A stretch of DNA of 64,000 nt from Alphaproteobacteria bacterium (GTDB taxonomy: Bacteria > Pseudomonadota > Alphaproteobacteria > Thalassobaculales > Thalassobaculaceae): positions 124,001-188,000 of the forward strand of contig JANSYS010000003.1 of the NCBI GenBank assembly GCA_024742275.1. Reading direction: 5' to 3'. Below are positions 57,229 to 64,000 of the stretch, one piece after another. A program made the position numbers and the translations under genes. Below the pieces are notes generated by a model that searched no databases, was not told the DNA's origin, and was given only the letters and a program-made list of their open reading frames with translations. Every line of letters begins with the position of its first letter. Position 1 is the first letter of the stretch.

Positions 57229-58575
57229 TCAGCCGTCGCCGCCGCCGACCAGCAATCCCTCGATCCGCACGGTCGGGCTGTCCATGCCGTACTTGAGCTC
57301 GAGGTCGTCGGCCGCCACCATCGAGGCGAACATCTCGTTCAGATGGCCGCCGATGGTCATCTCCGACACCGGGAAGGTGATCTCGCCGTTCTCGATCCAG
57401 TAGCCAGCGGCCCCCCGGCTGTAGTCTCCGGTCACAAGGTTGACGCTGGTGCCCATCATCTCGGTTACGAAGAAGCCCGTCTCGATATCCTTGATCAGAT
57501 CCTCGGGCGATACCGTGCCGGCGGCGAGGTAGAAGTTGCTCACGCTCGGGCTCGGCGGACCGCCGGTGCCGCGCGAGGCGCTGCCCGTGCTCTGCAAGCC
57601 GAGCTGGCGGGCGGTGGCGAGATCGAGAGTCCAGCCCGTCAACCGGCCGCCGTCGATCACCGCACGCGGCGCGGTCGCCAGCCCCTCCGCATCGAACGGC
57701 TTGGACCGGAAGCCGCGCGGACGGTGCGGATCGTCCAGGATCCGGATGTCCTCGCGGAAAAGCTGCTCGCCCATCCGGTCCTTGAGGAAGCTGGTGCCGC
57801 GGGCGATGGCGGTGCCGCTGATCGCCGACGCCAAGTGGCCGAGCATGGACCGCGCGGCCCGCGGCTCCATGACCACCGGAATGCGGGCGGTCTTCGGCCG
57901 GCGCGGGTTCAGGCGCCGCACCGCCCGATCGCCGGCCCGACGACCGACCGCCTCCGGATCCTCGAGATCGGCGTCGAAGACCTTGGCGCTGTAGTCGTAG
58001 TCCCGTTCCATCTTCTGCCCGGTCCCGGCGATCACCGAGACGCCGAGGGAGTAGCTGGAGCGTTTGTAACCGCCGGCGAAGCCGTTGGTGGCTGCGAGGG
58101 TCACGTCGGTCACGCCGAACCCAGCCTCGGCTCCTTCCGAATTGGTGACGCCGTCCACCGACCGGGCCGCGTCCTCGGCCGCCCGGGCGCGCTCGACGAG
58201 CGTGTCGGCGCTCGGCTCGGTGGGGTCGAACATCTCGATTTCCGGCCACTCGGCGGCGATCTGGCCGGAATCTGCGAGGCCGGCATAGGGATCCTCCGGC
58301 GCCACCTTCGCCATGGCGACCGCCCGCTCGACCATGTCGTCCAGCGCGTCGCCCTTGAAGTCGGTGGTCGAGACCGCCGCCTGCCGTCGCCCGACGAATA
58401 CGCGGAGCCCGAGGTCCTTGCCCTCCGACCGCTCCACCGATTCCGGTTTGCCGAGACGCTGGGACACCGACTGCGACAGCCCCTGTGCCAGGATGGCGTC
58501 AGCGGCATCCGCTCCCGCCCGCTTGGCGCGGGTCAGCAGATCGTCGAGCAGATCGTGCGGCGAGAGATCGGTCAT
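57229..58575 (-). CDS. pmbA: Metalloprotease PmbA/TldE
   Basis: The 448-residue protein is the TldE subunit: RSEGKDLGLRVFVGRRQAAVSTTDF in the first domain, IPVVMEPRAARSMLGHLASAISGTAIARGTSFL and, near the end, NLVTGDYSRGAAGYWIENGEITFPVSEMTIGGHL. Unlike TldD it has no zinc-binding HExxxH; TldE is the structural partner in the hexameric protease. It is single here, while its TldD partner is at the other end of the window. Confidence 0.95.
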   Translation of the reverse strand: MTDLSPHDLLDDLLTRAKRAGADAADAILAQGLSQSVSQRLGKPESVERSEGKDLGLRVFVGRRQAAVSTTDFKGDALDDMVERAVAMAKVAPEDPYAGLADSGQIAAEWPEIEMFDPTEPSADTLVERARAAEDAARSVDGVTNSEGAEAGFGVTDVTLAATNGFAGGYKRSSYSLGVSVIAGTGQKMERDYDYSAKVFDADLEDPEAVGRRAGDRAVRRLNPRRPKTARIPVVMEPRAARSMLGHLASAISGTAIARGTSFLKDRMGEQLFREDIRILDDPHRPRGFRSKPFDAEGLATAPRAVIDGGRLTGWTLDLATARQLGLQSTGSASRGTGGPPSPSVSNFYLAAGTVSPEDLIKDIETGFFVTEMMGTSVNLVTGDYSRGAAGYWIENGEITFPVSEMTIGGHLNEMFASMVAADDLELKYGMDSPTVRIEGLLVGGGDG

Positions 58576-58686
58576 GGGATCATCCTATCGGAGCTGGCTC
58601 AATTGGAACTGGCGCGGCGTGTGCCGACCAATTAAGGGGCTAGAGCGAATGGCGCAACCATGCGCCTGTCTTACCCGGAGGGGGCG

Positions 58687-59898
58687 ATGGCATTGGATAT
58701 GGAGCGTCTGAAGCGGATCGAAAACGGCGAGAAGGTCCATGGCACCTTTTCACCGCCTGAAATGGCCCGCCGCCAGGCCGGACTGCGCGCGATCCTGGAG
58801 GAGCTCGGGCTCGACGCCGCGATCCTGACGTCCTATCACGGCATCAACTACTACACCGACTTCCTCTACACCCGCTTCGGCCGACGCTACGCCTGCGTGG
58901 TCACCGCCGACGCCATCACTACCGTCACCGCCAACATCGACGCCGGGCAGCCCTGGCGACGCACCGTGGGCGAAAACGTAGTCTACACGGACTGGCGCCG
59001 GGACAACTGGTTCCACGCGCTGCAGACCCTCCTGCCGAAGGCCCGGCGGATCGGCATCGAGTTCGACCATGTGGATCTCGATACCAGACGGCTGCTGGGC
59101 GACGCGTTTCCGGTCGCGGACTTCGCCGATATCGCCGCCGCCTCGATGCGCCAGCGCATGAGCAAGTCCGCCGAGGAGATCACCCTGATTCGAGAGGGCG
59201 CCCGGATCGCCGACATCGGCGGCGCCGCCTGCGTCGAGGCGGTCGGCGTCGGCGTGCCGGAACACGAGGTCGCGCTCCAGTCGACCCAGGCCATGGTGCG
59301 CGAGATCGCCCGCTGCATGCCCCATGCGGAGCTCATGGACACATGGACCTGGTTCCAGTCCGGCATCAATACCGACGGCGCCCACAATCCGGTGACCTCC
59401 CGGCGGATCGAGGCGGGCGACATCCTCTCGCTCAACTGCTTCCCGATGATCGCGGGCTACTACACCGCGCTGGAACGGACCCTGTTCTGCGGAACCGTCT
59501 CCGACGCGCACCAACGGTACTGGGACATCAATCTCGAGGTCTATCATGCCGGTCTGGACCTGATCCGTCCCGGCAACCGCTGCTGCGATATCGCCCACAG
59601 CCTCAACGAGATCTACGCTCGGCACGGGGTGCTGGAGAACCGAACCTTCGGCTACGGGCATTCCTTCGGCGTGCTGTCCCACTATTACGGCCGCGAGGCT
59701 GGTCTGGAACTGCGCGAGGATGTGGAAACGGTGTTGGAACCCGGCATGGTGGTGTCGATGGAGCCGATGATCATGATCCCTGAGGGGCAACCGGGCGCCG
59801 GCGGATACCGCGAGCACGACATCCTGATCGTCACCGAGGCCGGGGCCGAGAACATCACCGGCTTCCCGGTCGGACCCGAGAAGAACGTGGTGGGGTGA
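58687..59898 (+). CDS. Creatinase (creatine amidinohydrolase)
   Basis: The 403-residue protein matches Pseudomonas creatinase along its whole length and in exact size: AAILTSYHGINYYTDFLYTRFGRRYACVVT, QPWRRTVGENVVYTDW, LMDTWTWFQSGINTDGAHNPVTSRR, CFPMIAGYYTALERTLF, YGHSFGVLSHYYGREAGLELRED and EPMIMIPEGQPGAGGYREHDIL. The His in GAHNPV corresponds to the catalytic base. It hydrolyses creatine to sarcosine and urea. GGAGGGGG lies just before the ATG at 58687. Sarcosine oxidase, creatininase and urease genes are not nearby. Confidence 0.94.
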   Translation: MALDMERLKRIENGEKVHGTFSPPEMARRQAGLRAILEELGLDAAILTSYHGINYYTDFLYTRFGRRYACVVTADAITTVTANIDAGQPWRRTVGENVVYTDWRRDNWFHALQTLLPKARRIGIEFDHVDLDTRRLLGDAFPVADFADIAAASMRQRMSKSAEEITLIREGARIADIGGAACVEAVGVGVPEHEVALQSTQAMVREIARCMPHAELMDTWTWFQSGINTDGAHNPVTSRRIEAGDILSLNCFPMIAGYYTALERTLFCGTVSDAHQRYWDINLEVYHAGLDLIRPGNRCCDIAHSLNEIYARHGVLENRTFGYGHSFGVLSHYYGREAGLELREDVETVLEPGMVVSMEPMIMIPEGQPGAGGYREHDILIVTEAGAENITGFPVGPEKNVVG

Positions 59899-59928
59899 CT
59901 TCCTCACCTCCCATGCCTCTCCCGCACT

Positions 59929-59947
59929 CCCCGGCCGTGTGCCGGGG
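59929..59947. repeat. GC-rich hairpin of the dispersed alphaproteobacterial type
   Basis: CCCCGGC-CGTGT-GCCGGGG forms a perfect 7-bp stem with a 5-base loop between two convergent genes. It is followed by TCCATGG, an AACGCGATCC segment, and GGTCCTGAATCAGGTCC near 60003. The latter has its own TCCTGA/TCAGGT symmetry. The same CCCCGGC core appears near 30150, consistent with a repeated intergenic family. Confidence 0.65.
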
Positions 59948-60045
59948 TCCATGGCCAACGCGATCCTCATCCTTGGGACGAGGCCGCGCTCGCCGACGCG
60001 TGGGTCCTGAATCAGGTCCGGCAAACAAAGGGCGGAATTGAATCC

Positions 60046-61629
60046 CTATCCCTTCCGTCGGCTCGTCTTCGGATACATCACCCACGCCACCAAGCCCGAT
60101 GCCGCCGCCAGCACCGCAAGCCCCACGGTGGCCACGCGGAAGGCGTCGATCAGCGCCTCGCGGGCGGCGGCGACGATAAGCGGCCCCGCCGCCCCGGCGC
60201 CGTCCGGCGCCGTAAGGTCGGCCAGGCGGCCGGGATCGCGCCGGATCGCCTCGCGTACCGGCTCAGGCATCTCGATCTCCGCCATGAGCGGCGCCTGCAG
60301 CCAGTTGAATGCGGTCAGCAGCAGCGGCCCGACCGCCGCCACGGCGATGAGGAAGGCAACGCGGCTGGCGGCGTTGTTGACCGCCGAGGCGATGCCCGCA
60401 TGGCGGTCGTCGACCGCGTTCATGACGCCGGTCGTCAGCGGCGGGATCGACACCGCCATGCCGAGCCCCAGCACCAGAACCCCCGGCAGGAAAGTCGCCC
60501 AGTAGGGCGCGCCGGAGGTCGGGATCGCCAACATTCCAAGGCCTACGGCGGTGATGACGGAGCCCGCGACCAGCGGCATCCGCGCCCCGTAGCGATCGAT
60601 CAGGGTTCCGCCCCAGCGCGCCAGCAGGAACAACATCAGCGCGAAAGGCAGGAACGCCGCACCGGCTTCGGTCGCGGTGTAACCGTAGAGCCGGATCAGG
60701 CCGAACGGGAACAGGAACACGGCGGCGCCCAGCGCGCCATAGAGCAGCAGGGTCAACAGGTTGGCCGCTGTGAATTCCCGGCTGGCGAACAGGCGCAGCG
60801 GCAGGAGCGGCATCGCGGTCCGCGCCTCCACCCGCACGAACAACACGAGCGCCAGGACCCCGAGCACGGCGGCACCCAGGCCGATACGCGGATCGAAGCC
60901 CGTTTCTCCGGCTTGGATCAGGGCGTAGGACACCATTCCGAGACCGAGCATCGCGAGCAGCCCACCGAGCCAGTCCAGGTCGCCGCGGGCTTGGGGACTG
61001 CGGTTCTCCCGAACCGAAACCAGCGCCAGCACCAGGGCCGCGGCGGCGATCGGCGGGTTGATCCAGAACACCGACGCCCAGCCGAAACTGTCGACCAGCC
61101 ACCCTCCCAGGACCGGCCCTCCCGCCGAAAACACCGCGGCGAAGGCGGACCATGCACCGATCGCCCGCCCCCGTTTGTCGCGCGGATACGAGGCCGAGAG
61201 GATCGCCAGGCTGTTCGGCACCAGCAGCGCGGCGCCGATCCCCTGGAACGCGCGGGCAACGATCAGCGTCTCGGCGATGTCCGCCAAGGCGCAGGCGACG
61301 CTGGCGAGCGAGAAGATCACCAGCCCGAGAATGAAGATCCGCCGCCGTCCGATCCGGTCGCCGAAGGCGCCGCCGAGCAGCAGCAGGGCCGCCAGGGTCA
61401 GCATGTAGCTGTTGGCGATCCACTGCAGGTCGCCCACGGTGGCTCCCAGTTCGCGCTGCATGTCGGCCAGGGCGACGTTGACCACGGACCCGTCGATGAA
61501 GGCGAGACTCGAGCCGAGCACGGTCGTCGCCAGGATCAGTCCGCGCCGCAGCCGGCTCGGCGGCGGCGAGGCGTCTGACGGCGACGCGTCTTCCGGCGGG
61601 GCGGTATCTGAAGGAACGGGCTCGATCAT
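60046..61629 (-). CDS. MFS drug exporter, DHA2 (14-helix, EmrB/QacA) family
   Basis: The 527-residue membrane protein has an N-terminal cytoplasmic Pro/Ser-rich tail of about 30 residues, then LGSSLAFIDGSVVNVALADMQRELG, the family-typical motif with a conserved Asp. It also has LLLGGAFGDRIGRRRIFILG (MFS motif A), RAFQGIGAALLVPNSLAIL and GPVLGGWLVDSFGWASVFWIN. Fourteen helices can be counted. It exports drugs or toxic metabolites using protons. It is convergent with the creatinase gene. Confidence 0.92.
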   Translation of the reverse strand: MIEPVPSDTAPPEDASPSDASPPPSRLRRGLILATTVLGSSLAFIDGSVVNVALADMQRELGATVGDLQWIANSYMLTLAALLLLGGAFGDRIGRRRIFILGLVIFSLASVACALADIAETLIVARAFQGIGAALLVPNSLAILSASYPRDKRGRAIGAWSAFAAVFSAGGPVLGGWLVDSFGWASVFWINPPIAAAALVLALVSVRENRSPQARGDLDWLGGLLAMLGLGMVSYALIQAGETGFDPRIGLGAAVLGVLALVLFVRVEARTAMPLLPLRLFASREFTAANLLTLLLYGALGAAVFLFPFGLIRLYGYTATEAGAAFLPFALMLFLLARWGGTLIDRYGARMPLVAGSVITAVGLGMLAIPTSGAPYWATFLPGVLVLGLGMAVSIPPLTTGVMNAVDDRHAGIASAVNNAASRVAFLIAVAAVGPLLLTAFNWLQAPLMAEIEMPEPVREAIRRDPGRLADLTAPDGAGAAGPLIVAAAREALIDAFRVATVGLAVLAAASGLVAWVMYPKTSRRKG

Positions 61630-61791
61630 GGCCGGCGCAATCTAGCGGGGTCGGCGGGTTTGTCCCACCGCGTAGATCGGGGTCCGCGACGATCGCTGTA
61701 ACCGGTGACCGACTCCACCGCTCTGGGAGCCGGCGATTGAAGCCGGGAGCCGGCTTCGGTATAGGGGACCGAACGCACGGCGGAGGGTGCC

Positions 61792-62166
61792 ATGGTCTAT
61801 TGGGTTATCGGCGGCGAGTACACCGATACGAGCTTCACCAACATCGTCGGTGGCGACGCCGAGAAGAAGATCGGCCCGTTCGACGACTACGAGACGGCTA
61901 AATCGGTCTGGGGCAAGCTTGCCTGGCAGCATGTGGACGACGCCCATGTCCGCTATCGCATCCTGAACGAGGAGGCGACGGAGTTCTGGGTGGTCGGCGG
62001 GGTCTACAAGTCGACCGACTTCACCGAGACGGCCGATGGCTCGCCGGAGCAGAAGTTCGGCCCCTTCTCGGACTACGAGGAGGCAAAGTCCGTCTGGTCG
62101 CAGAAGGCATGGGAAAGCGTGGACGACGCCCATTCCCGCTGGCGAATCGAGAAGATCAGCCACTGA
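61792..62166 (+). CDS. DUF4170 protein with two tandem repeats
   Basis: The 124-residue protein is an internal duplication of one DUF4170 unit. Residues 3-58 (YWVIGGEYTDTSF ... KKIGPFDDYETAKSVWGK ... VDDAHVRYRI) repeat as residues 66-121 (FWVVGGVYKSTDF ... QKFGPFSDYEEAKSVWSQ ... VDDAHSRWRI). The family is small and found mostly in alphaproteobacteria, usually as a single unit, and has no known role. It ends in an 11-bp overlap with the convergent MATE gene. Confidence 0.85.
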   Translation: MVYWVIGGEYTDTSFTNIVGGDAEKKIGPFDDYETAKSVWGKLAWQHVDDAHVRYRILNEEATEFWVVGGVYKSTDFTETADGSPEQKFGPFSDYEEAKSVWSQKAWESVDDAHSRWRIEKISH

Positions 62167-63562
62167 CCGGTCGCGGCGGACGGAATCGACCCGCCACCCG
62201 CCGCAGCCGCAGCGCAAGCATTCCCCAGACGGCGAAAAGACCGAGCGCCAGCCCGGCCCAAACGCCCGCGCCGCCGAACCCCAGGGGAAAGGCGAACAGG
62301 AGGGCCGCGCCGATCCCCATGGGCCAGTAGCCGATCAGGGCGATCACCATAGGCACCCGTGTATCCTTGAACCCGCGTAGCACTCCCGCCGAGACCGCCT
62401 GCCCACCGTCCGCGAACTGGAACAGGCCGGCGATGGCGAGATACGCGACCGCATGACCGACGGCCGCGGCCTCCGCCGGATCGCCGATGTCGAGAAACAG
62501 GGATACCAGCGTCTTGCCGAAGAACACGTAGACAAGCGCCGAGGGGATCATCACAACCGTCCCGACCAGGATCGAAACCCGACCGGCCAGGACCGCGCCA
62601 TCCGGCTGACGGCGCCCGACCGCCAAACCGACCCTTACGGTTGCGGCCTGAGCGACCCCGAACGGGATCATGAAGGCGATGGCGGCGAACTGAAGCGCGA
62701 CCGCGTGACCGGCGAGTTCGGCAACGCCGATCAGACCGATCAGGAAGCCCGTGGCGGCGAACAGACCGGCTTCCGCCAGCTTGGTGCAGCCGATGGGCAG
62801 CCCGACCGACCAGATCTCGCGGAAGCGCGGCCAGTCGGCCCGCCAGAAACGGGCCAGCAGCATGTAGCGCCGATAGCGCCGGTCCCGTTGGATGTAGACC
62901 AGCAGCGCCACGAACATCGCCGCCTGCACGCAGGTCGTGGCCAGGCCCAGACCGAAGAGTTCCAGGCGCGGGAAGCCGAACTTTCCGAACATCAGAACGT
63001 AGTCGACCGCGGCGTTGACCGGGATGCCGACGGCCAACAACCACATGGCCGGACGCGGGCGGCCGTGGGCGGCGATGAAATTCCGCAGCAGCGCGAACCC
63101 GGCCATGAAGGGCAACCCCCACATAACGCCGTCGCAATAGCTTTGCGCCCGCGCCGCGAGAACGGGCGATTGGCCCAGGGCGATCAGGATGTCCTCCGCG
63201 TAGGCGAAGTACAGCCACGATGCCGGCATCACCGCCAGGATCAACCAGAAACCCTGGCGAAAGGTCCGGCGGACGCCCTTGTAGCGCCGGCCGCCAAGCT
63301 CCTGGGCGAACATCGCCGACGTCGCGAACAGGGTGCCGAGGATCGTGACGAACACCGGAAAATAGAGGTTGTGGCCGAGCTGGGCGGCGGCCAGCGCCTC
63401 GGGACCGAGCCGCCCCGTCATCAGGACGTCGGTGGTCTGCAGCGCCATCTGCGCAAGCTGGGTCGCGGCGATCGGAATGGCCAGCGCCAGGGTGGCCCGT
63501 ACCTCCGTCGCGAACGCGGTAGGGTCGGGCTTGCTGTCAGCGGAAGGCGCCGGGGAGGCCAT
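62156..63562 (-). CDS. MATE family multidrug efflux transporter (NorM type)
   Basis: The 468-residue protein has twelve helices in two six-helix halves: LALAIPIAATQLAQMALQTTDVLMTGRLG and GTLFATSAMFAQELGGRRYKGV in the first, GLPIGCTKLAEAGLFAATGFLIGLIG and FRQGFWLI-type helices across. It exports cationic drugs or metabolites using sodium or proton gradients. The ATG at 63562 is preferred because GGAG lies 6 bases upstream; a second ATG at 63574 lacks a site. Its end overlaps the convergent DUF4170 gene. Confidence 0.9.
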   Translation of the reverse strand: MASPAPSADSKPDPTAFATEVRATLALAIPIAATQLAQMALQTTDVLMTGRLGPEALAAAQLGHNLYFPVFVTILGTLFATSAMFAQELGGRRYKGVRRTFRQGFWLILAVMPASWLYFAYAEDILIALGQSPVLAARAQSYCDGVMWGLPFMAGFALLRNFIAAHGRPRPAMWLLAVGIPVNAAVDYVLMFGKFGFPRLELFGLGLATTCVQAAMFVALLVYIQRDRRYRRYMLLARFWRADWPRFREIWSVGLPIGCTKLAEAGLFAATGFLIGLIGVAELAGHAVALQFAAIAFMIPFGVAQAATVRVGLAVGRRQPDGAVLAGRVSILVGTVVMIPSALVYVFFGKTLVSLFLDIGDPAEAAAVGHAVAYLAIAGLFQFADGGQAVSAGVLRGFKDTRVPMVIALIGYWPMGIGAALLFAFPLGFGGAGVWAGLALGLFAVWGMLALRLRRVAGRFRPPRPVSG

Positions 63563-63680
63563 CTGTCGCTCCATGGGGCACCGCCGGGGGGCGGCGCCGG
63601 TCTCCGGCTCTAGAAGCGGGGGGCGCTTCGGTCAAGCATCTTGGCCGGCCAGCGGACGGCGCACGTTGCCGGACCCGATG

Positions 63681-64000
63681 TCACCGCGGGTCGGGATCGG
63701 GCAGCTCGGCGAGAACGCCCACATAGTCGCTGCCATCGATTCCATTTATCGGCCTGTCGCCGACAGCCCGGACGGTCGCCCCCTGGACCGGCAATCCCCG
63801 GCACAGCAGAAAGTCGATCCGCCGACCGCCACATGTGGGGAAGGGGGCGGCTTCGGCGAGGTCGTGAAAGCCCGCCTCCCGAAGCGTCCGCGGGGCCCAC
63901 CCCTCCGGCTCCGCGTTCAGGTCGCCCGCGACGACGGTGGGTTTGTCCTCCGGCAGCCGGTCGAGGAGGTGGACGATCTGTCCGCGTCGCAGCGCATCGG
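63681..64000 (-). CDS. Endonuclease/exonuclease/phosphatase family protein, C-terminal part
   Basis: An open frame enters from the right edge and stops at 63681, encoding about 106 residues. These include TVVAGDLNAEPEG (the GDxN metal-binding motif), then TCGGRRIDFLLCRGLPVQGATVRAVG and the end GSDYVGVLAELPDPDPR. The layout is that of the last third of EEP-fold phosphodiesterases. The usual SDH near the C-terminus, whose His is catalytic, reads SDY here. The start lies outside the window. Confidence 0.75.
   Translation of the reverse strand, partial: DALRRGQIVHLLDRLPEDKPTVVAGDLNAEPEGWAPRTLREAGFHDLAEAAPFPTCGGRRIDFLLCRGLPVQGATVRAVGDRPINGIDGSDYVGVLAELPDPDPR

Overview
This 64 kb window is a high-GC chromosomal segment from an alphaproteobacterium, most likely a Rhodospirillales-type organism. 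The placement rests on the GC-rich codon use, the irr / fabA-fabB-fabI / rubrerythrin arrangement, small families typical of the class (DUF1244, DUF1194, DUF3035, DUF4170), ChaC, PmbA/TldD and the lspA-ileS-ribF order. Genus cannot be set from the sequence. No rRNA, tRNA, CRISPR array, complete insertion sequence or integrase was seen. Genes cover almost everything; the largest gaps are about 300 bp.

Layout. 0-11 kb: the 3' end of tldD, a membrane-embedded chemoreceptor, nudC, a chromate-resistance pair (a frameshifted rhodanese-ChrB gene plus an intact chrA), ubiA, a small methyltransferase, a cyclic-nucleotide-binding protein, a GGCT-like protein, a close fluoroacetate-dehalogenase homologue, an RraA-family protein and a membrane-anchored cytochrome c. 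11-26.9 kb: a housekeeping block with fabI-fabB-fabA opposite irr and rubrerythrin, then mutL, pgi, a pair of M16 peptidases, a DUF3035 lipoprotein, lspA, ileS, ribF and a MaoC hydratase, mostly on the minus strand. 27-28.3 kb: an AT-richer sulfotransferase gene with AT-rich flanks, probably acquired.

28.3-38.4 kb: birA followed by a catabolic region (2-keto-4-pentenoate hydratase, amidase, pobA, an isochorismatase-fold protein that has lost its catalytic triad, an IclR regulator divergent from a DapA-type aldolase/lyase), then 1-Cys peroxiredoxin, a malate/lactate dehydrogenase and an MscS channel. 38.4-43.5 kb: accessory genes including a GNAT protein, an HtrA-like protein with a broken triad, a 15-bp minisatellite, three uncharacterised proteins, and a receiver/HPt-like pair in which both phospho-accepting residues are replaced. 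43.6-58.6 kb: a dicarboxylate-lactonase-type amidohydrolase, a cytochrome b561-YceI fusion, two EamA transporters, a DUF1194 protein, ChaC, an SDR, a UGT-like glycosyltransferase, DUF1028, an N-formylglutamate amidohydrolase, DUF1244, a SIMPL-domain protein, a GT4/metallophosphoesterase pair, a YHS protein and pmbA. 58.7-64 kb: a clear creatinase, an MFS and a MATE exporter, a DUF4170 protein with two repeats and the 3' end of an endonuclease/exonuclease/phosphatase protein.

The most notable theme is the number of proteins that keep a family fold but lack key active-site residues: the isochorismatase-like protein, the HtrA-like protein, the receiver and its HPt-like partner, and the EEP protein. 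The receiver/HPt-like pair (42.5-43.5 kb), next to proteins of unknown function, is the best candidate for an undescribed system. The dehalogenase homologue, with its fluoride pocket intact, is the most interesting likely enzyme.
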